Below are positions 45,656-57,268 of a stretch of DNA of 64,000 nucleotides, piece by piece. Below the pieces are notes generated by a model. It searched no databases. It worked only from the letters and a program-made list of their open reading frames with translations, and was not told the DNA's origin. How positions within the stretch are numbered: position 1 is the first letter of the stretch; every line of letters starts with the position of its first letter. The translations under genes were made by a program, and so were the position numbers. Source of the stretch: Rugalucina vietnamica (Eukaryota; Mollusca; Bivalvia; Lucinida; Lucinidae); assembly GCA_964017185.1 (NCBI GenBank), contig OZ024876.1:31774778-31838777 (forward strand), in the 5' to 3' direction.

Positions 45656-46590
45656 ATTCCAGTGGTTCACTGAAATGCGGTTCTATTGGCTCACTGATAT
45701 ACGATTCCTGGGGCTCACTAACATGCGATTTTATTGGCTCACTGATATACGATTCCAGGGGCTCACTAGCATGCAATTCTATTGACTCACTGATATACGA
45801 ATCCAGTGGCTCACCAACATGCGATTGTATTGGCTCACTGATATACGATTCCAGTGGCTCACTAACATGTGATTCTATTGGCTCACTGATATACGATTCC
45901 AAGGGCTCACTAACATGTGATTCTATCGGCTCATTGATATACAATTCCAGGGGCTCAATAACACGCGATTCTATTGGCTCACTTATATACGATTCCAGGG
46001 GCTCATTAACATTCGATTCTATTGGCTAACTAATATCCGATTCCACTGGCTCCCTAACATGCGATTCTGTTGGCTCACTGATATACGAATCCAGTGGCTC
46101 ACTTACATGCGATTCTATTGGCTCGAGGATATACGATTCCTTGGGTTCACTAGCATGCGATTCTATTGGCTCGAGGATATACGACTCCTTGGGTTCACTA
46201 GCATGCGATTCTATTGGCTCGAGGATATACGATTCCTTGGGTTCACTAGCATCCGATTCTATTGGCTCGAGGATATACGATTCCTTGGGTTCACTAGCAT
46301 GCGATTCTATTGGCTCGAGGATATACGATTCCTTGGGTTCACTAGCATGCGATTCTATTGGCTCGAGGATATACGATTCCTTGGGTTCACTAGCATGTGA
46401 TTCTATTGGCTCGAGGATATACGATTCCTTGGGTTCACTAGCATGCGATTCTATTGGCTCGAGGATATACGATTCCTTGGGTTCACTAGCATGCGATTCT
46501 ATTGGCTCGAGGATATACGATTCCTTGGGTTCACTAGCATGCGATTCTGTTTGCACACTTATATACGACTCCAGTGGCTCAAAGTGACAC
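45656..46590. repeat. 24-bp satellite array 3 with homogeneous 48-bp units
   Basis: About 39 units. From 45656 to 46110 they are GGCTCACTGATATACGATTC plus CAGG alternating with GGCTCACTAACATGCGATTC plus TATT. From about 46115 to 46545 nine near-identical 48-bp units (GGCTCGAGGATATACGATTC, then CTTGGGTTCACTAGCATGCG) form a recently homogenised block. Open frames on three frames (for example octapeptides EPKESYIL/EPIESHAS on minus) follow from the unit length. Confidence 0.9.
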
Positions 46591-46960
46591 TGGCTCACCG
46601 GCGTCTTGGAATGATAATTATATCTTTTATAGTATCCGTTTTAAGTGTCCTATATTTCTTTAGTAAAGTTCAAACCGAACTCTTACAAATCCCTTTCAAC
46701 ATATGCTTAAAAGGATTTCTATAGCGACAGAACAACATAAATTTGCATGATAACAGTTGGATGTATTACAATTTCAGGTTAAAATGCATGTATTAGGATA
46801 AACATAATAAACATAACCCACACCATGGATAAACCTTCTTCAACAAAAAAGAGACCAGCAAAATTGGGACCCAGCCCTATTCCAGGGTCCCAATTAGCTT
46901 TCAGTTTTCTTTTCTGAGTATGCATTTGTTTCTTTAGACAATATCAATATGGAACATCTA

Positions 46961-47173
46961 GTGCCGCGTCATGAGACAAATCGAAAATTTGCCAAAGTGA
47001 AAACAAAGGCGAAGCTGATTAGCGCCTTTGTTTTAGCTACTCAGATAGTACAATTCCTCTTCTTCTTATATCGAAAGATCTCAAGCTTCTAACTTTTTTC
47101 TGTGATTGTACAGGCCGGTTTGTGTAAGACCTGGTCGGAAACCCCGAAGACCGGTTTTCTAACGACGCGGCTC
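46961..47173 (+). mobile_element. Family-A MITE, copy A7 (deleted centre)
   Basis: The ends are recognisable (GTGCCGCGTCATGAGACAAA; GTTTTCTAACGACGCGGCTC). The left hairpin arm is largely deleted (AAACAAAGGCGAAGCTGATT). Confidence 0.8.
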
Positions 47174-47413
47174 ATATGATGTCTGTCAGACATCAATTCA
47201 ATGTGCCCTCTTTTAATTTTTATTAGACTCATTTTTACCAAAGGCGCATCTGGTTAAGTTGTGTTTGCTTATGCAAAGTATCATGAGAAACTTTGAAAGT
47301 TATGATTTATGAGGCACGGGAAGTGAATCCTTACCTTATTACATGTACCTTGTTTGTTATCAGGGGAGACTCTTCCTAGGATGTGACGCAATGGCAAACC
47401 AATAAGGGCTGAA

Positions 47414-47480
47414 TATCTTGGATTTAAGCATGAAGTCTATATGTAATGTACATATAGACTTCATGCTTAAATCCAAGATA
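47414..47480. repeat. Perfect hairpin, 32-bp arms and 3-base loop
   Basis: TATCTTGGATTTAAGCATGA and following bases to 47445 are exactly repeated in inverted form at 47449-47480, separated by ATG. No mismatch over 32 bp. It is too perfect for a microRNA precursor and has no array or TIR context. Confidence 0.9.
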
Positions 47481-47847
47481 AAGGCACTGGACAAATGAGT
47501 CGGCGGTTTCCTTTTGCATTTTCCCAAACACAGATATTCTAATTAATGCTAGTCCAAAAGTAATATTTGGTTTTACCATTGGGCATGAAAACACTTTCAT
47601 AGAGATGAATGTCAGATATGAAAAAAACTCTGACATGTGTTAAAGAAAGTTGATTTTCGCAAATCAAATTCGAAAATTCAATTGAACTTTGAAATTATTT
47701 GCGTGCTTATTAATAATATCAACCGCAGATGTTGTAAGAGTATGTTAATCCTTTATATATTTGATGTTTTGAGATGTCACCATATAAAAAGCAATGATTG
47801 TGGTCTACGCGTAACACGCAACCCCCCAAAAATGTGTGCTCGGAATT
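47481..47847. other. Intergenic DNA, nothing recognised
   Basis: No gene or repeat could be supported. Confidence 0.4.
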
Positions 47848-48133
47848 CATCAGGAAAACATGTCCGTGAAATATATACAAAATGTACTCACTTTAACCCG
47901 ACTTTCATATTTGCAAAACTGGGATTTGCAGGAGTATACCGATTTTTCTTATTTTTGCTCCAAAACATAGATTGTGGGTACTCGTTAGAACCGCCTCGCC
48001 TCATCAATCAATATTTTGAGCAAAAATATTAAAATTATAAAAAAGATCCAATGAAAACGTTTCTACTGAAAATTTTCAAGTTTTACAACTGAAAAAAAAT
48101 CTCTGTACATTGCATGGCCATGTTTTCGTAATG
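47848..48133 (-). mobile_element. Family-B MITE, copy B9 (reverse)
   Basis: Begins CATCAGGAAAACATGTCCGT and ends with the complement of CATTACGAAAACATGGCCAT. The central hairpin is partly deleted (GAACCGCCTCGCCTCATCAATC). This is the only family-B copy that is clearly on the minus strand. Confidence 0.82.
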
Positions 48134-48202
48134 TAATGTTCAGATTTTCTGCTCGCATATGTGTGCCAGATGAATAGGCTATTCAGTTGCAAAATACACT
48201 GC

Positions 48203-48452
48203 CATTACAAAAACATGCCCACGCAATATACAAAGATGTTTTTGGTTGTAAAAATGAAAATTTTCACTGAATACATTTTGATCGGCTTTTTAGATTTTGC
48301 TCAAAACATAAACTCAACAAGGCGGTTCTAACGAGACACAATCTATGTTTTGAAGCAAAAATAAAAATTAAAGGAAGACCCCTGAATATCAGTTTTGCTA
48401 TATAGAAGTGCGGTATAAGGGGATATATGTTACATGGATTTTTTTTTTCTGG
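48203..48452 (+). mobile_element. Family-B MITE, copy B10 (diverged)
   Basis: Left tip CATTACAAAAACATGCCCAC, then GCTCAAAACATAAACTCAACAAGG and ACACAATCTATGTTTTG. The right tip is worn (TACATGGATTTTTTTTTTCT). Confidence 0.75.
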
Positions 48453-48764
48453 TGTGCTTTTTGAAGCATGTGCGCTTATTAGAACGAATACGGTAATATT
48501 AAAATATATAATACAAACGCTAAAAATCCCTAGTTACATACCTCTGGTCAACGATGAGAGAATTTCTATTTTCAAAAATTTTCAAAGAAAACATTTTACG
48601 TTTAACTTCTATCAGAAGATCATGATTATATGAGTTTCCATATGAAATAAATTTCAAAACGGGGTAAACCTGCTTTTGACCGAATTATCTATAGATACTG
48701 CGACACCCTCATTTCTGAGTATTATGCGCAGGGATGTGTGCGTGAGAATAAAAGTAAAAAAAAA

Positions 48765-49043
48765 CATTACGAAAACACGCCCATGTTGTATATAGATTTT
48801 TCTTAAGTTGTAAAAATTGAACATTTTCAGCTGAAAAATTTTGATATTTTTCTTATTTTTGCTCAAATCATAGATTGTGGGTATACGTTAGAACCGCCTC
48901 GGCGAGGCGGTTCAAACGAGTATCCACAATCTATGTTTTGGAGCAAAAATAAGAAAAATAGGTATACCCCTGCATACCCCAGTTTTGTTATATAAAAGTG
49001 GGGTTCAGGGGGGTATACATTACACTGACATGTTTTCCTGATG
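48765..49043 (+). mobile_element. Family-B MITE, copy B11 (intact)
   Basis: Tips CATTACGAAAACACGCCCAT and, from the right, CATCAGGAAAACATGTCAGT. The full central hairpin (GAACCGCCTCGGCGAGGCGG) and both outer arms are present. Length 279 bp, matching B1. Confidence 0.88.
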
Positions 49044-49424
49044 AAATAAAGTGAGACTTAAAAGAATGACAGAGAGGAATGAAAAAGATGATAGTGTTAG
49101 ATTGTAAGTAGAGATGTAAGATTAAAAGTCGGCTAAAAACAATATTTCTCTACAGCGATTCTAAAAGGTGTATGTGGCTGAATGCAAGTGTTCTGTTTCG
49201 AACCCATTGCAGTTACAAAACACTGACAAAGTTGCAAAATTATCGAGGCATCCGAGTTAAACAATTAAACAATAATCTGAAATACTAATTTCAGGTGAGA
49301 GCTCACAAGACCGTTGGTGCTCCGGTTTTAAAGTTGAGATAAGCACAAGATACCGATATTATTTAGATAGCACATTGAATGGGAAATACAAATGTGTTTA
49401 CCGATGCTTTGATTAAGCACATAT

Positions 49425-49648
49425 GAGCCGCGACATGAGAAAACCAACAGTTTGCATATGCGAAAACAAAGGCGCAGATCAGCTTTGCAGTAACTGATCA
49501 GCGCCTTTGTTTTCGCTACACGGATAGTACAACACCTCTACTTTCTAAATAAAAAATACAGCCATTGGTCATCTTCTGTGCTTGTACAGCTCGGGTTGTG
49601 TCGAACCTGATCAGAAACCACATTGTTGGTTTTCTCATGGCACGGCTC
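49425..49648 (+). mobile_element. Family-A MITE, copy A8
   Basis: 4-bp flanks ATAT on both sides. One inner hairpin arm has lost about 10 bp (CAGCTTTGCAGTAACTGATC). Confidence 0.87.
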
Positions 49649-49728
49649 ATATCGTGTCACAGATGGCATTTGAAAGCCAGCGACATGCTTTAACATGTTG
49701 AATTAAGAATTTGTCATGTCTCACTTAC

Positions 49729-49874
49729 AAGTTGAATAATTAAAATCAATTTTATCTTCGCATGTGCGTCGTGCCGCTGACAAGGATGGCTTTCTTTGAT
49801 ATACGGACACCCGTCGTGAAGATCATCCCCGGTCGACGCAGCCTGATTAGCAAGTTTGTGCACATGGCTTTGAT
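49729..49874 (-). CDS. Candidate internal exon, His/Cys-containing, function unknown
   Basis: On the minus strand a strong polypyrimidine tract and TCTTAG precede position 49874, and GTAAGTGAG, a near-consensus donor, follows position 49729. The 146-bp segment between has one open frame, entered after two bases of a codon and left in phase 0. It encodes about 48 residues, including HVHKLANQAAST, DDLHDGCPYIKESHPCQRHD and a hydrophobic end KLILIIQL. The base composition is more GC-rich than its flanks. Neighbouring exons were not found, and the family is not recognised. It could be an isolated exon of a gene spread over large introns, or chance. Confidence 0.3.
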
Positions 49875-49983
49875 CTAAGATAAAAAAAAATAAAAAAAAT
49901 AACAATGTTTGTTTAATGTGACTGTGACTGAACTGTGTAGCTGGCCAGACTGGTTAGTATCGGAACCAGTCTATGTTATAGTA

Positions 49984-52900
49984 AGGGTGCCAGCCATCAG
50001 AAAAATGGTGATAGGTGGTCGGAGAGTAGCAAAAATTTTCATTCATACCCTCTGGCAGAGGACCCCCACTGGAAGCTTGAAAACCAATGTTTGGTCAATT
50101 TTAAGTCTTGCAAAAGTGTTGAAATTAACGGAAGTATAACGCAACACATGACATTCTTTAACACAGTATTCGAGGATGGGGGTGAACATACGAAACAGCT
50201 CATATCGCAACTAAAACTTATCATAGACCAATGAATATACTATCCTTGTACAGCTAAGATACTGTCCCTTCATTCAGTAGTAAGAAATGACAATAAACTC
50301 ATTTGCATCATTCATGCATATTCATGAAATATTAATTATAAGGGATGTCAATAATTTCAATTCCATTATAAACTATTTTCAGACTCATTCCATTCTGGAC
50401 CATAATTTGACTGATGTTATAGCTCAATGATGCAATTTCACCATTTCTTTAATGCAACAGGGCTACACATGTATGAAAATAATCTCAATTGTATTTTCAT
50501 GAATATTAATGAAAAAATGTGTCCTTGGTAACCAACGATATAAAAAGAATGGGTGTCTACCTACAAAAATACTCACATCTGCGCAGTCAGTTGTTCTAAA
50601 GATGACTAAAATTGAAACCACAGTAATGCATGGATATAGAGCTGCCTTTGTGGTTGTCAATAATGCAAATATTTACTACTACCTTGTATATTTATGATGA
50701 ATATATTTAATGGTACATATCAATAAAATCACAAAAAAATCATTAAAACCCTTAGTTAAACTCATTTCAGGCCTAAGCTATCATACAGACACACTTTTAT
50801 TGTACCAGTGATGCCATTCAGCAACTTTACAGATATCAAAGAATGATATAAGAATAATCTTATTTGCATATTCATGATTATTATTTATAAAAACCTAAGA
50901 AAACTTGAGGAAAAAACGCTAAAAACTTAAAGAGTAAACTCTGACATTTAAATTGACATAGGATGCTGAAAGAGGTGTTGAATGAATGCTTTGACTATGA
51001 ACTATTGCCTTAAAGTCATATATATGAATCATTTGCTTTTCACTTTCAAGAATATTTCTTAATGTGAAGGTAAGAATATTGGATAAAAATTCAAAGAAAA
51101 CTTAAGAAGGTACACCTTCAAAATGATTTGTATCTTCGCAGCTGCAGAAATTGGTAGCAAATGGGTGCTTTGACAATGTAACGTAACTGTGTAATCTGAT
51201 TTTCTGATCTAATGTGTCATGAATATTAATGAAAACTTCAGAAGTAAGAGAAAAGGTTTGGAAAAGGAATATACCAACTAAATGACTTTGAATGCTGAAA
51301 TTGACATCAAATGGTAGCTAGGACAATGTATGATTGCCATGTGGTCTCTTATACAAATCCTTTGAGATTTGGTCTCACTGATATTAAGTAAAACAACGGT
51401 ACAAATAGAAAATGACAGACTAGGAAAGGGTGTTCATCAACAAAAACACTTGTATTTTGGTTGCTTACTCATATGCTTTGGTATATCTGACAACTTGACA
51501 ATACTAATAGCAATTAGCGGATGCTATTTTCAGCTCTCAAAGGTCATTGCCGGCAGAGAAATAAGCGATTTTGTTGGTTTACCCCTTTGCATTTCCGCAT
51601 TTTTTCTCATTTCTGAAGTTCTCATTAAAATTCATGAAACATAGTTCATATGATTTAATCTTAAGATATCATGGATAAAGAATATTGGGTCCTACGAATC
51701 AGTTTATACCAATTTCAGCTCTCTATGGCTATCAGTAGCCAATATACATAGTGGTTAAGTAGGTATACTCCCACTTAATTCTTCCAAAAGATTTTTCCAG
51801 TATGATCTAAAGATTTCATTAATACTCATGAAATCCAAAAAGTGATATGACTTGCATATTACAAGTACATGCTGATTGAAAACTGCCCTAGCAGTTGTTT
51901 GGTACCATTTTTTTAGCACGTTAAGGATTTGGTACTTGAATTCCATGTTATTTTGCAGATATACTCGCTTAATTGCTCTGTGGTGTTTTCTCCATTTTTA
52001 ATTTTAGAAAATAGTCATGAAGATTATATTTCTATAAAGCTAGAGGGAAACTGTACAAAGCATTAATCATTTGTTTGATACCACTATAAGCAATCTAGAT
52101 CTATAAACAACAGTCCATGTACAAAACTTTGTTATTTTGTAGGTATATCCCTTCCAAACTTTTCTGCGATTTCCTAAGTTTTTTTATTCATATTCATGAG
52201 TATGCAAATTAAATGTTTTGCTTATTAGGCATTAAAGTAAAAGTGATGCGCTCATGGATGCATTTTTTGAAGATTAGTTTGTGATTACTTGTACTACAAT
52301 TGATATAATTATTTATTTGTTTTGTTCAAGATGAAGCTATCCTCTCTGCTCTACATATTTAAGCATTACATGTAGAATGGGAGTATTTGAATAGCCTTTA
52401 TTCTATACATAGATTCATAGGCATGATTTTTAGAAATGAATAAGGAACATATGTTGTTTAATTTACATAGAAACAAAAAGACTACGCCTTGTTTTGAAAT
52501 ATTACATGTAGATAATGTCCTTCTTTATTCATATAATGTAAAGTTACATGCGTTACATTATTCAGTAAGATCTCTGAGCCTAGGTTCTTGGCAACAGTCG
52601 TAACAGTTGTTCAGAGCTTTGGTACTCAACTATCAAGGGAGCAACAAAATTATAAGATATAACCGCCATTCCCAAGAATTAACATGTTATAGGTAAATAG
52701 TAATGCATCATTTGGTATATGCGACTGGGGGTTAGACTGCTGAATACTTCATTTAAGACAATACAAATAAGAAAGAAAAAAAAACAAACCTTGTGTGTCA
52801 TTTGAACATGGTAATGAAAATAAATATCTTGTTTTTGGCAAAATGCATAGAACACCCGCAAAAGTGAATGAAGTCACTTAAAATGTTTTTCAAAGGATAT

Positions 52901-54050
52901 TTTAATTTACATAACATGTACACATTACAGTCGGTGGAGGTCAGAAGTTTGTTCAAACAACTTTAATATGTAGCATAGGCATGCAGAATGCAGATTTTAT
53001 GAGTAACTTGAGTAAAATGATAAAATGCTGTCATTTTTTCTGTACCTCAAACAGTAATATCATATTTTCATTTTTACCAGTAATGTATGTAACAGCCTGT
53101 TACATGATAATGCCCCTATGCTCAGAGTGCAAACATCTCTTATTCGACCAAGCTTGAGTTTTCTTTAAGATAAAGGCTTTTATATTGTCCAAAGACAGTA
53201 CTCAACACCTGTTCCAGCAAAATATGACTAACCAAAATGATATTGTGAAGCTATTTCTTTGTTTGGAGCCTTACATATTGACAAATTAATTTCTGTTACA
53301 TACATGTACGTTACATGTCACAAAAATCTAAAAAAAAAAAAAAAAAAAAATAGTCAAACACATGAATTTTGTAAAAAGAAATATTTTGCTAGCTTTATTG
53401 TTGAATATATTGCCTTTAAGTTTGTTTTTTTTTAATGGATTTTCAAGTTGATGGGTCACTATAGAATGACGCAAATACAGGGATTTATTCTGTTTATATT
53501 GTTACACTATGGACAATTATTTACACTGTAAGGATCTATCATAGCATACAATTATCTTAAAATAGTATATTACTTTCTAAAGTTTAATGCAGAACCAAAT
53601 AATTAGGCAAAGTGAACCATATTAACAAAAATACTATAACTTTACAATTCAAAATAAATTTTTAGACATCTCTGAAAAATGGCGTAGTTACGTCCTTAAA
53701 GCGTAACGTATGTAACTTTATTTTTGTTTTAAAAAGAAAAATTAAGTCTCATTAGCAATCATATGTAATTTCTAGCAGCTGCAATGAAAGCATATTGCAT
53801 GGACATGAAAATAGACAACATACTTATGGTTTGGGAATCTGCTGGTTGTCCTAGAAGCCACAGATCAAACAAGCAAGGGTACGTCATTTTCACCCACAAT
53901 AAAAGTACTTTTGCAAGACCGAAAAAAATTAAAACATTGGTTTTCATACTTCCCAAAGACAGTACTAAACAACTATACAAAGGAAATTTTTGCTAAACAG
54001 GTGGCCACCTAAAGTGCTTTTTTGGTGGCTTTTTCCCATCTGGCACCTTC
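49984..54050. mobile_element. About 4.07-kb TIR element with inverted ~180-bp repeat units
   Basis: The ends are imperfect long inverted repeats of about 130 bp. Left: AGGGTGCCA (49984), GGTGGTCGGAGAGTAGCAAA (about 50014), TTGAAAACCAATGTTT (about 50078), TCTTGCAAAAGTGTT (about 50106). Right: each in inverted form, ending TGGCACCTT (54041-54049). The interior to about 52250 contains ~180-bp degenerate units marked by CATGAATATTAATGAAAAC; the rest is AT-rich with many TTACATG words and a poly-A run at 53331-53350. No long ORF or transposase is present, so it is non-autonomous. The target duplication is unresolved. Confidence 0.6.
50310..52210. repeat. Diverged ~180-bp repeats in opposing orientation
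   Basis: The marker AATATTAATGAAA or close variants recurs at about 50330, 50500, 50697, 50875, 51050, 51222 and 51380 on plus. It recurs in reverse complement form at about 51625, 51815, 52010 and 52190. Spacings are mostly 155-197 bp. The match is clearest between 51222-51280 and the inverted 52138-52197 (ATTAATGAAAACTTCAGAAG versus CTAAGTTTTTTTATTCATAT, and GGTATAT..CC..TTCCAAA). The array therefore forms a giant imperfect palindrome with its centre near 51480. Confidence 0.6.
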
Positions 54051-55611
54051 ACTAGTTAAACTGCATTTTTAAAATCAAAAGTATACAACATGCATATTTA
54101 CACTGAAAATACACAAACAATACAAATGGGATTTGAATGGAAATTGGTATACACCAGTTTTTAAAATGAATAGGATAATTAATTATTTTCTGGATGACTA
54201 TAAAACAAATTTATGCAGTGCCATCCGTTAGTAGATCTATTTTTGAAATGTCATCCCCACTTTGTCGTTTACCAACATGCCGAGGCGTTCAAGCATGACC
54301 GTGATTTGTCGTGCTAATGACCATTGAACGCCTGTAAGAGCACCAATAATGTGCCATTTGTCTTCAGCAACCAATTGTCAAGTTCAGTAACAGACGCAAC
54401 CGCGGAAAAGTTGGCTCAGTCGTTACATGTACGTATTGTCTCATATACAATTATCAAAGCCTGCTATATATTTACGTCGTATTTTAATAATGCTGCTAAG
54501 AAAGCGACAATAGGATAAGAAAGAAAAATAATATATCAATATTATTGAAAACTTTTAATAACTCATACATGGACATTTTCTGTGTATTAGCCACGACTGA
54601 GTGTCAGTTGAAAGCTATTCAGCAATTACTTGACCAGATCTAGAAGAGGGCCAAGCTGGTATTGATGACAATTGAGAAATAACAGGAGATTCTGTCAAGT
54701 GACACGTGTTCTTTGATATTTGGAAAATGTGATGATTTTCTTTTCGACGAGACGTTTTCGAAGCTTCAATGTTTAAGACCTTCAAACAAAATTTCCTCGG
54801 CAAATAAGAACTTATTACCTGAAAAGATGAATCAAATATTTACACATGACATCTTTGCTGATTCTGTTGGGAAAACACGTCCGAAGTGAATTAAAAAATC
54901 AAATTACATGTGACAGTGACACTATTTCAAAGTTCAAAACCACAGCTCAGACGACGGGTATGAAAGAAGCAGCCACCACTGCACGTCACAGATTATTAAA
55001 AAAGATGACCAGCTCTTCCAAAGTAAGGTAGTAATCCAGCTTGTGCCTACCAATGCTTTAAACAGTATTTAGCAGAAAATAAGGCAGCCACGGAACAATA
55101 TCATTTCATACGGAACTACATAGGCGAGTATCGATTTTATCTGACTAGTTATCTTCCCTTGGATATTCCTACCTTGAAAACTTGACTCTGACTCGCGTTT
55201 ATTAAGAAAAGTATATAAAACATTAAAATAATTCGTAATGATTTTCTTATTATTGATCTGTCACTATTTTATAAGATATCACAAGAAAGTGTAAGACCTC
55301 GCCGACACGCTGGTGTAAGAAAAAATAAAATAACTTAATGTTTGGCAGGGCCACTTTATTCGTTCTTTAGAACAGCAAAGATCATTCAATTCTATGTCTC
55401 CCGAGTTGAAATGCTTAGTTACGCATTTTACTGTCAAACAATACAAATTTTGGTTAATTTTCATTGTTTTTTTTTTTTACAAGAAATACACGGATTCACT
55501 AGTTTCCATATTTCTTCCAATAATGTAAATTTCACGAAAATGAATTATCAATTGTTTTAAATGGTCATTTTTGTTTAAAAACTGACTGAATGACGTAAAA
55601 TCGCGATTAAC
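54051..55611. other. Intergenic DNA, nothing firm
   Basis: Two short ORFs (54324-54518 plus, 54615-54803 minus) have mixed composition without recognisable motifs. No repeat family of this window was seen here. Confidence 0.35.
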
Positions 55612-56566
55612 TTAAGGATGTTCGCTGCCAATAGAAAATTATTCAAACTTTCTTTCTATCCGCTCTTTTTTGATTCCAAAATACAACACAAGACATTTGA
55701 AAACAAAATAAGTATAGGGTAGTGTGCATATTTTCAAGCTACACGCCGGTGAATGAGACCTCTGAACACCATGTTTTAAATTTAGTAAAATTGATTTAAT
55801 TTTCAGTTCTTTGAAACATACCTGTCTTGAACAAAAAATACATCAAGAATGCTTTCAAAAGCCATAATATTTAAGTAATGCATGCTATTTTTGACACAAA
55901 AAAATGCAACTTGAAGTGGATGACAAAATGTTACACATTGTGAGTCGTTTTCCAACCCTACCCCCATACTTGAAAAGTCGGAAAAAGTCAATATTTTGAA
56001 ATGTGCCAAACCGATATTTGCAGATCCAAACTTTTTCTTGTTTTTTTTTTCACATAACATAGAACTTGGTAATATTGTTGAAATAAAAGAAAGAAATATA
56101 TAGGGTAGTGTGCATATAAGAGAGAACCAATAACTTGAAAATCGCCATTTTAAGCCATTTTTCGGCTGTTTTGTTTGTTAAAGCCCATTTCATAAAACCA
56201 CCCAAAATTTTAAAACTATCACACCAAAGACAGAAAGACTGACTTAGAAGACCATGTACTCATATACTGCTGCTAAAATAAGCATCGAACTAGTGCAATT
56301 AATTTGAAGATGTGTAATATTCAAGTTTAATCTACCCTACCCACTAAATTTTACTGACCACTAATATTTTCTGAATAGTTGCAGAAAATGGGGGTGAAAA
56401 AAATGAAGTTCCTCAGATTGACAATTCATGGCTCATTCAATGCATATCATCAATATGTATCCAAATATAAAATATTAGGAAAATATCTGCAACCGTTTTC
56501 GAGATATTCAACTAAAGAAAAACCGGACGTTCTGAAATGTCAACTGTTAGCAGCGAACATCCTTAA
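55612..56566 (-). mobile_element. Family-D TIR element (TTAA target), intact copy
   Basis: A 955-bp element with 17-bp inverted ends TTAAGGATGTTCGCTGC (55612-55628) and the complement (56550-56566). It is homologous in opposite orientation to 11005-11930 and 22925-23654. TTAA at both edges is either a duplicated TTAA target, as in piggyBac-like elements, or part of the repeat. No transposase. Confidence 0.8.
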
Positions 56567-56749
56567 ACGGGCTCGGCTTTTGTTTCAAATGAAAACAGTT
56601 ACATGTTACATGTAAATGTTTGCTAGTAATTTTAAAGCTGCATCCTTGGAACAGTTATTTCGTATACAACATCAGTTTGGAAAAGTTCGTGCCTCAAAGA
56701 GTTGATAGATTCAGGATCAGAATACCTAACGTCATAACTTCATTCAAAT

Positions 56750-56948
56750 GAGCCACCTCGTGGGAAAACCAACAGTGTGGTTTCCGAACAGATCTGACAC
56801 AAACCGACCTGTACAAGCACAGAACGGAGCTAGAAGCTTGAAATTTTGGATTTAAGTAGAAGAGGAATTGTACTATCCGAGTAGCGAAAACAAAGGCGCA
56901 GATCAGCTTCGCGGTAACCGAATTGTTGGTTTTCCCATGAGGCGGCTC
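56750..56948. mobile_element. Family-A MITE, copy A9 (chimeric, 199 bp)
   Basis: Flanked by perfect AAAT repeats. The left part has the sequence order of a minus-oriented copy, but the hairpin mismatch is the plus-type (CGCAGATC), and the right hairpin arm is missing before AATTGTTGGTTTTCCC. It looks like a rearranged copy that nevertheless has a clean target duplication, so either it moved in this form or it rearranged in place. Confidence 0.8.
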
Positions 56949-56976
56949 AAATCTTATAGAGCTGTATTCATAATAT

Positions 56977-57214
56977 GAGCCACCGCACAAGAAAACCAAC
57001 AATCTGCACAAGCGAAAACAAAGACGCAGATTAGGCTAGCTGTGCAGTAACTGCACAGCTGATCAGCGTCTTTGTTTTCGCTACACGGACAGTACAGTTC
57101 ATCTATTTTTTTAATCCAAATTTTCAAGCTCCTAGCCTGCTTCTGTGAATGTACAGATCGGTTTATGTCGGACCTGGTCGGACCCAAATTTTTGGTTTTC
57201 TGATGTACTGGCTC
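56977..57214 (+). mobile_element. Family-A MITE, copy A10
   Basis: ATAT on both sides. Inner arms AGCTGTGCAG/CTGCACAGCT pair perfectly. A short insertion (TAGGCT) sits before the left arm. It is 28 bp from A9. Confidence 0.88.
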
Positions 57215-57268
57215 ATATGGCATTAAAGACACAAGAAGCCGCACAGGCGTGTCGCAGCATAGTGTGTC

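Noticed and set aside
42790..46590. CRISPR-like array
   Set aside because: The units are contiguous 24-mers without unique spacers, there are no cas genes, and the window is clearly eukaryotic.
42790..46598. Open frames of up to 190 codons through the 24-bp arrays (octapeptides such as EPIESHVS or GSLTSDSI)
   Set aside because: The unit length is a multiple of three and lacks stops, so several frames on both strands are open together. No start context, splice site or flanking domain supports a gene.
47414..47480. microRNA precursor
   Set aside because: A perfect 32-bp stem with a three-base loop lacks the mismatches and loop size of animal pre-miRNAs.
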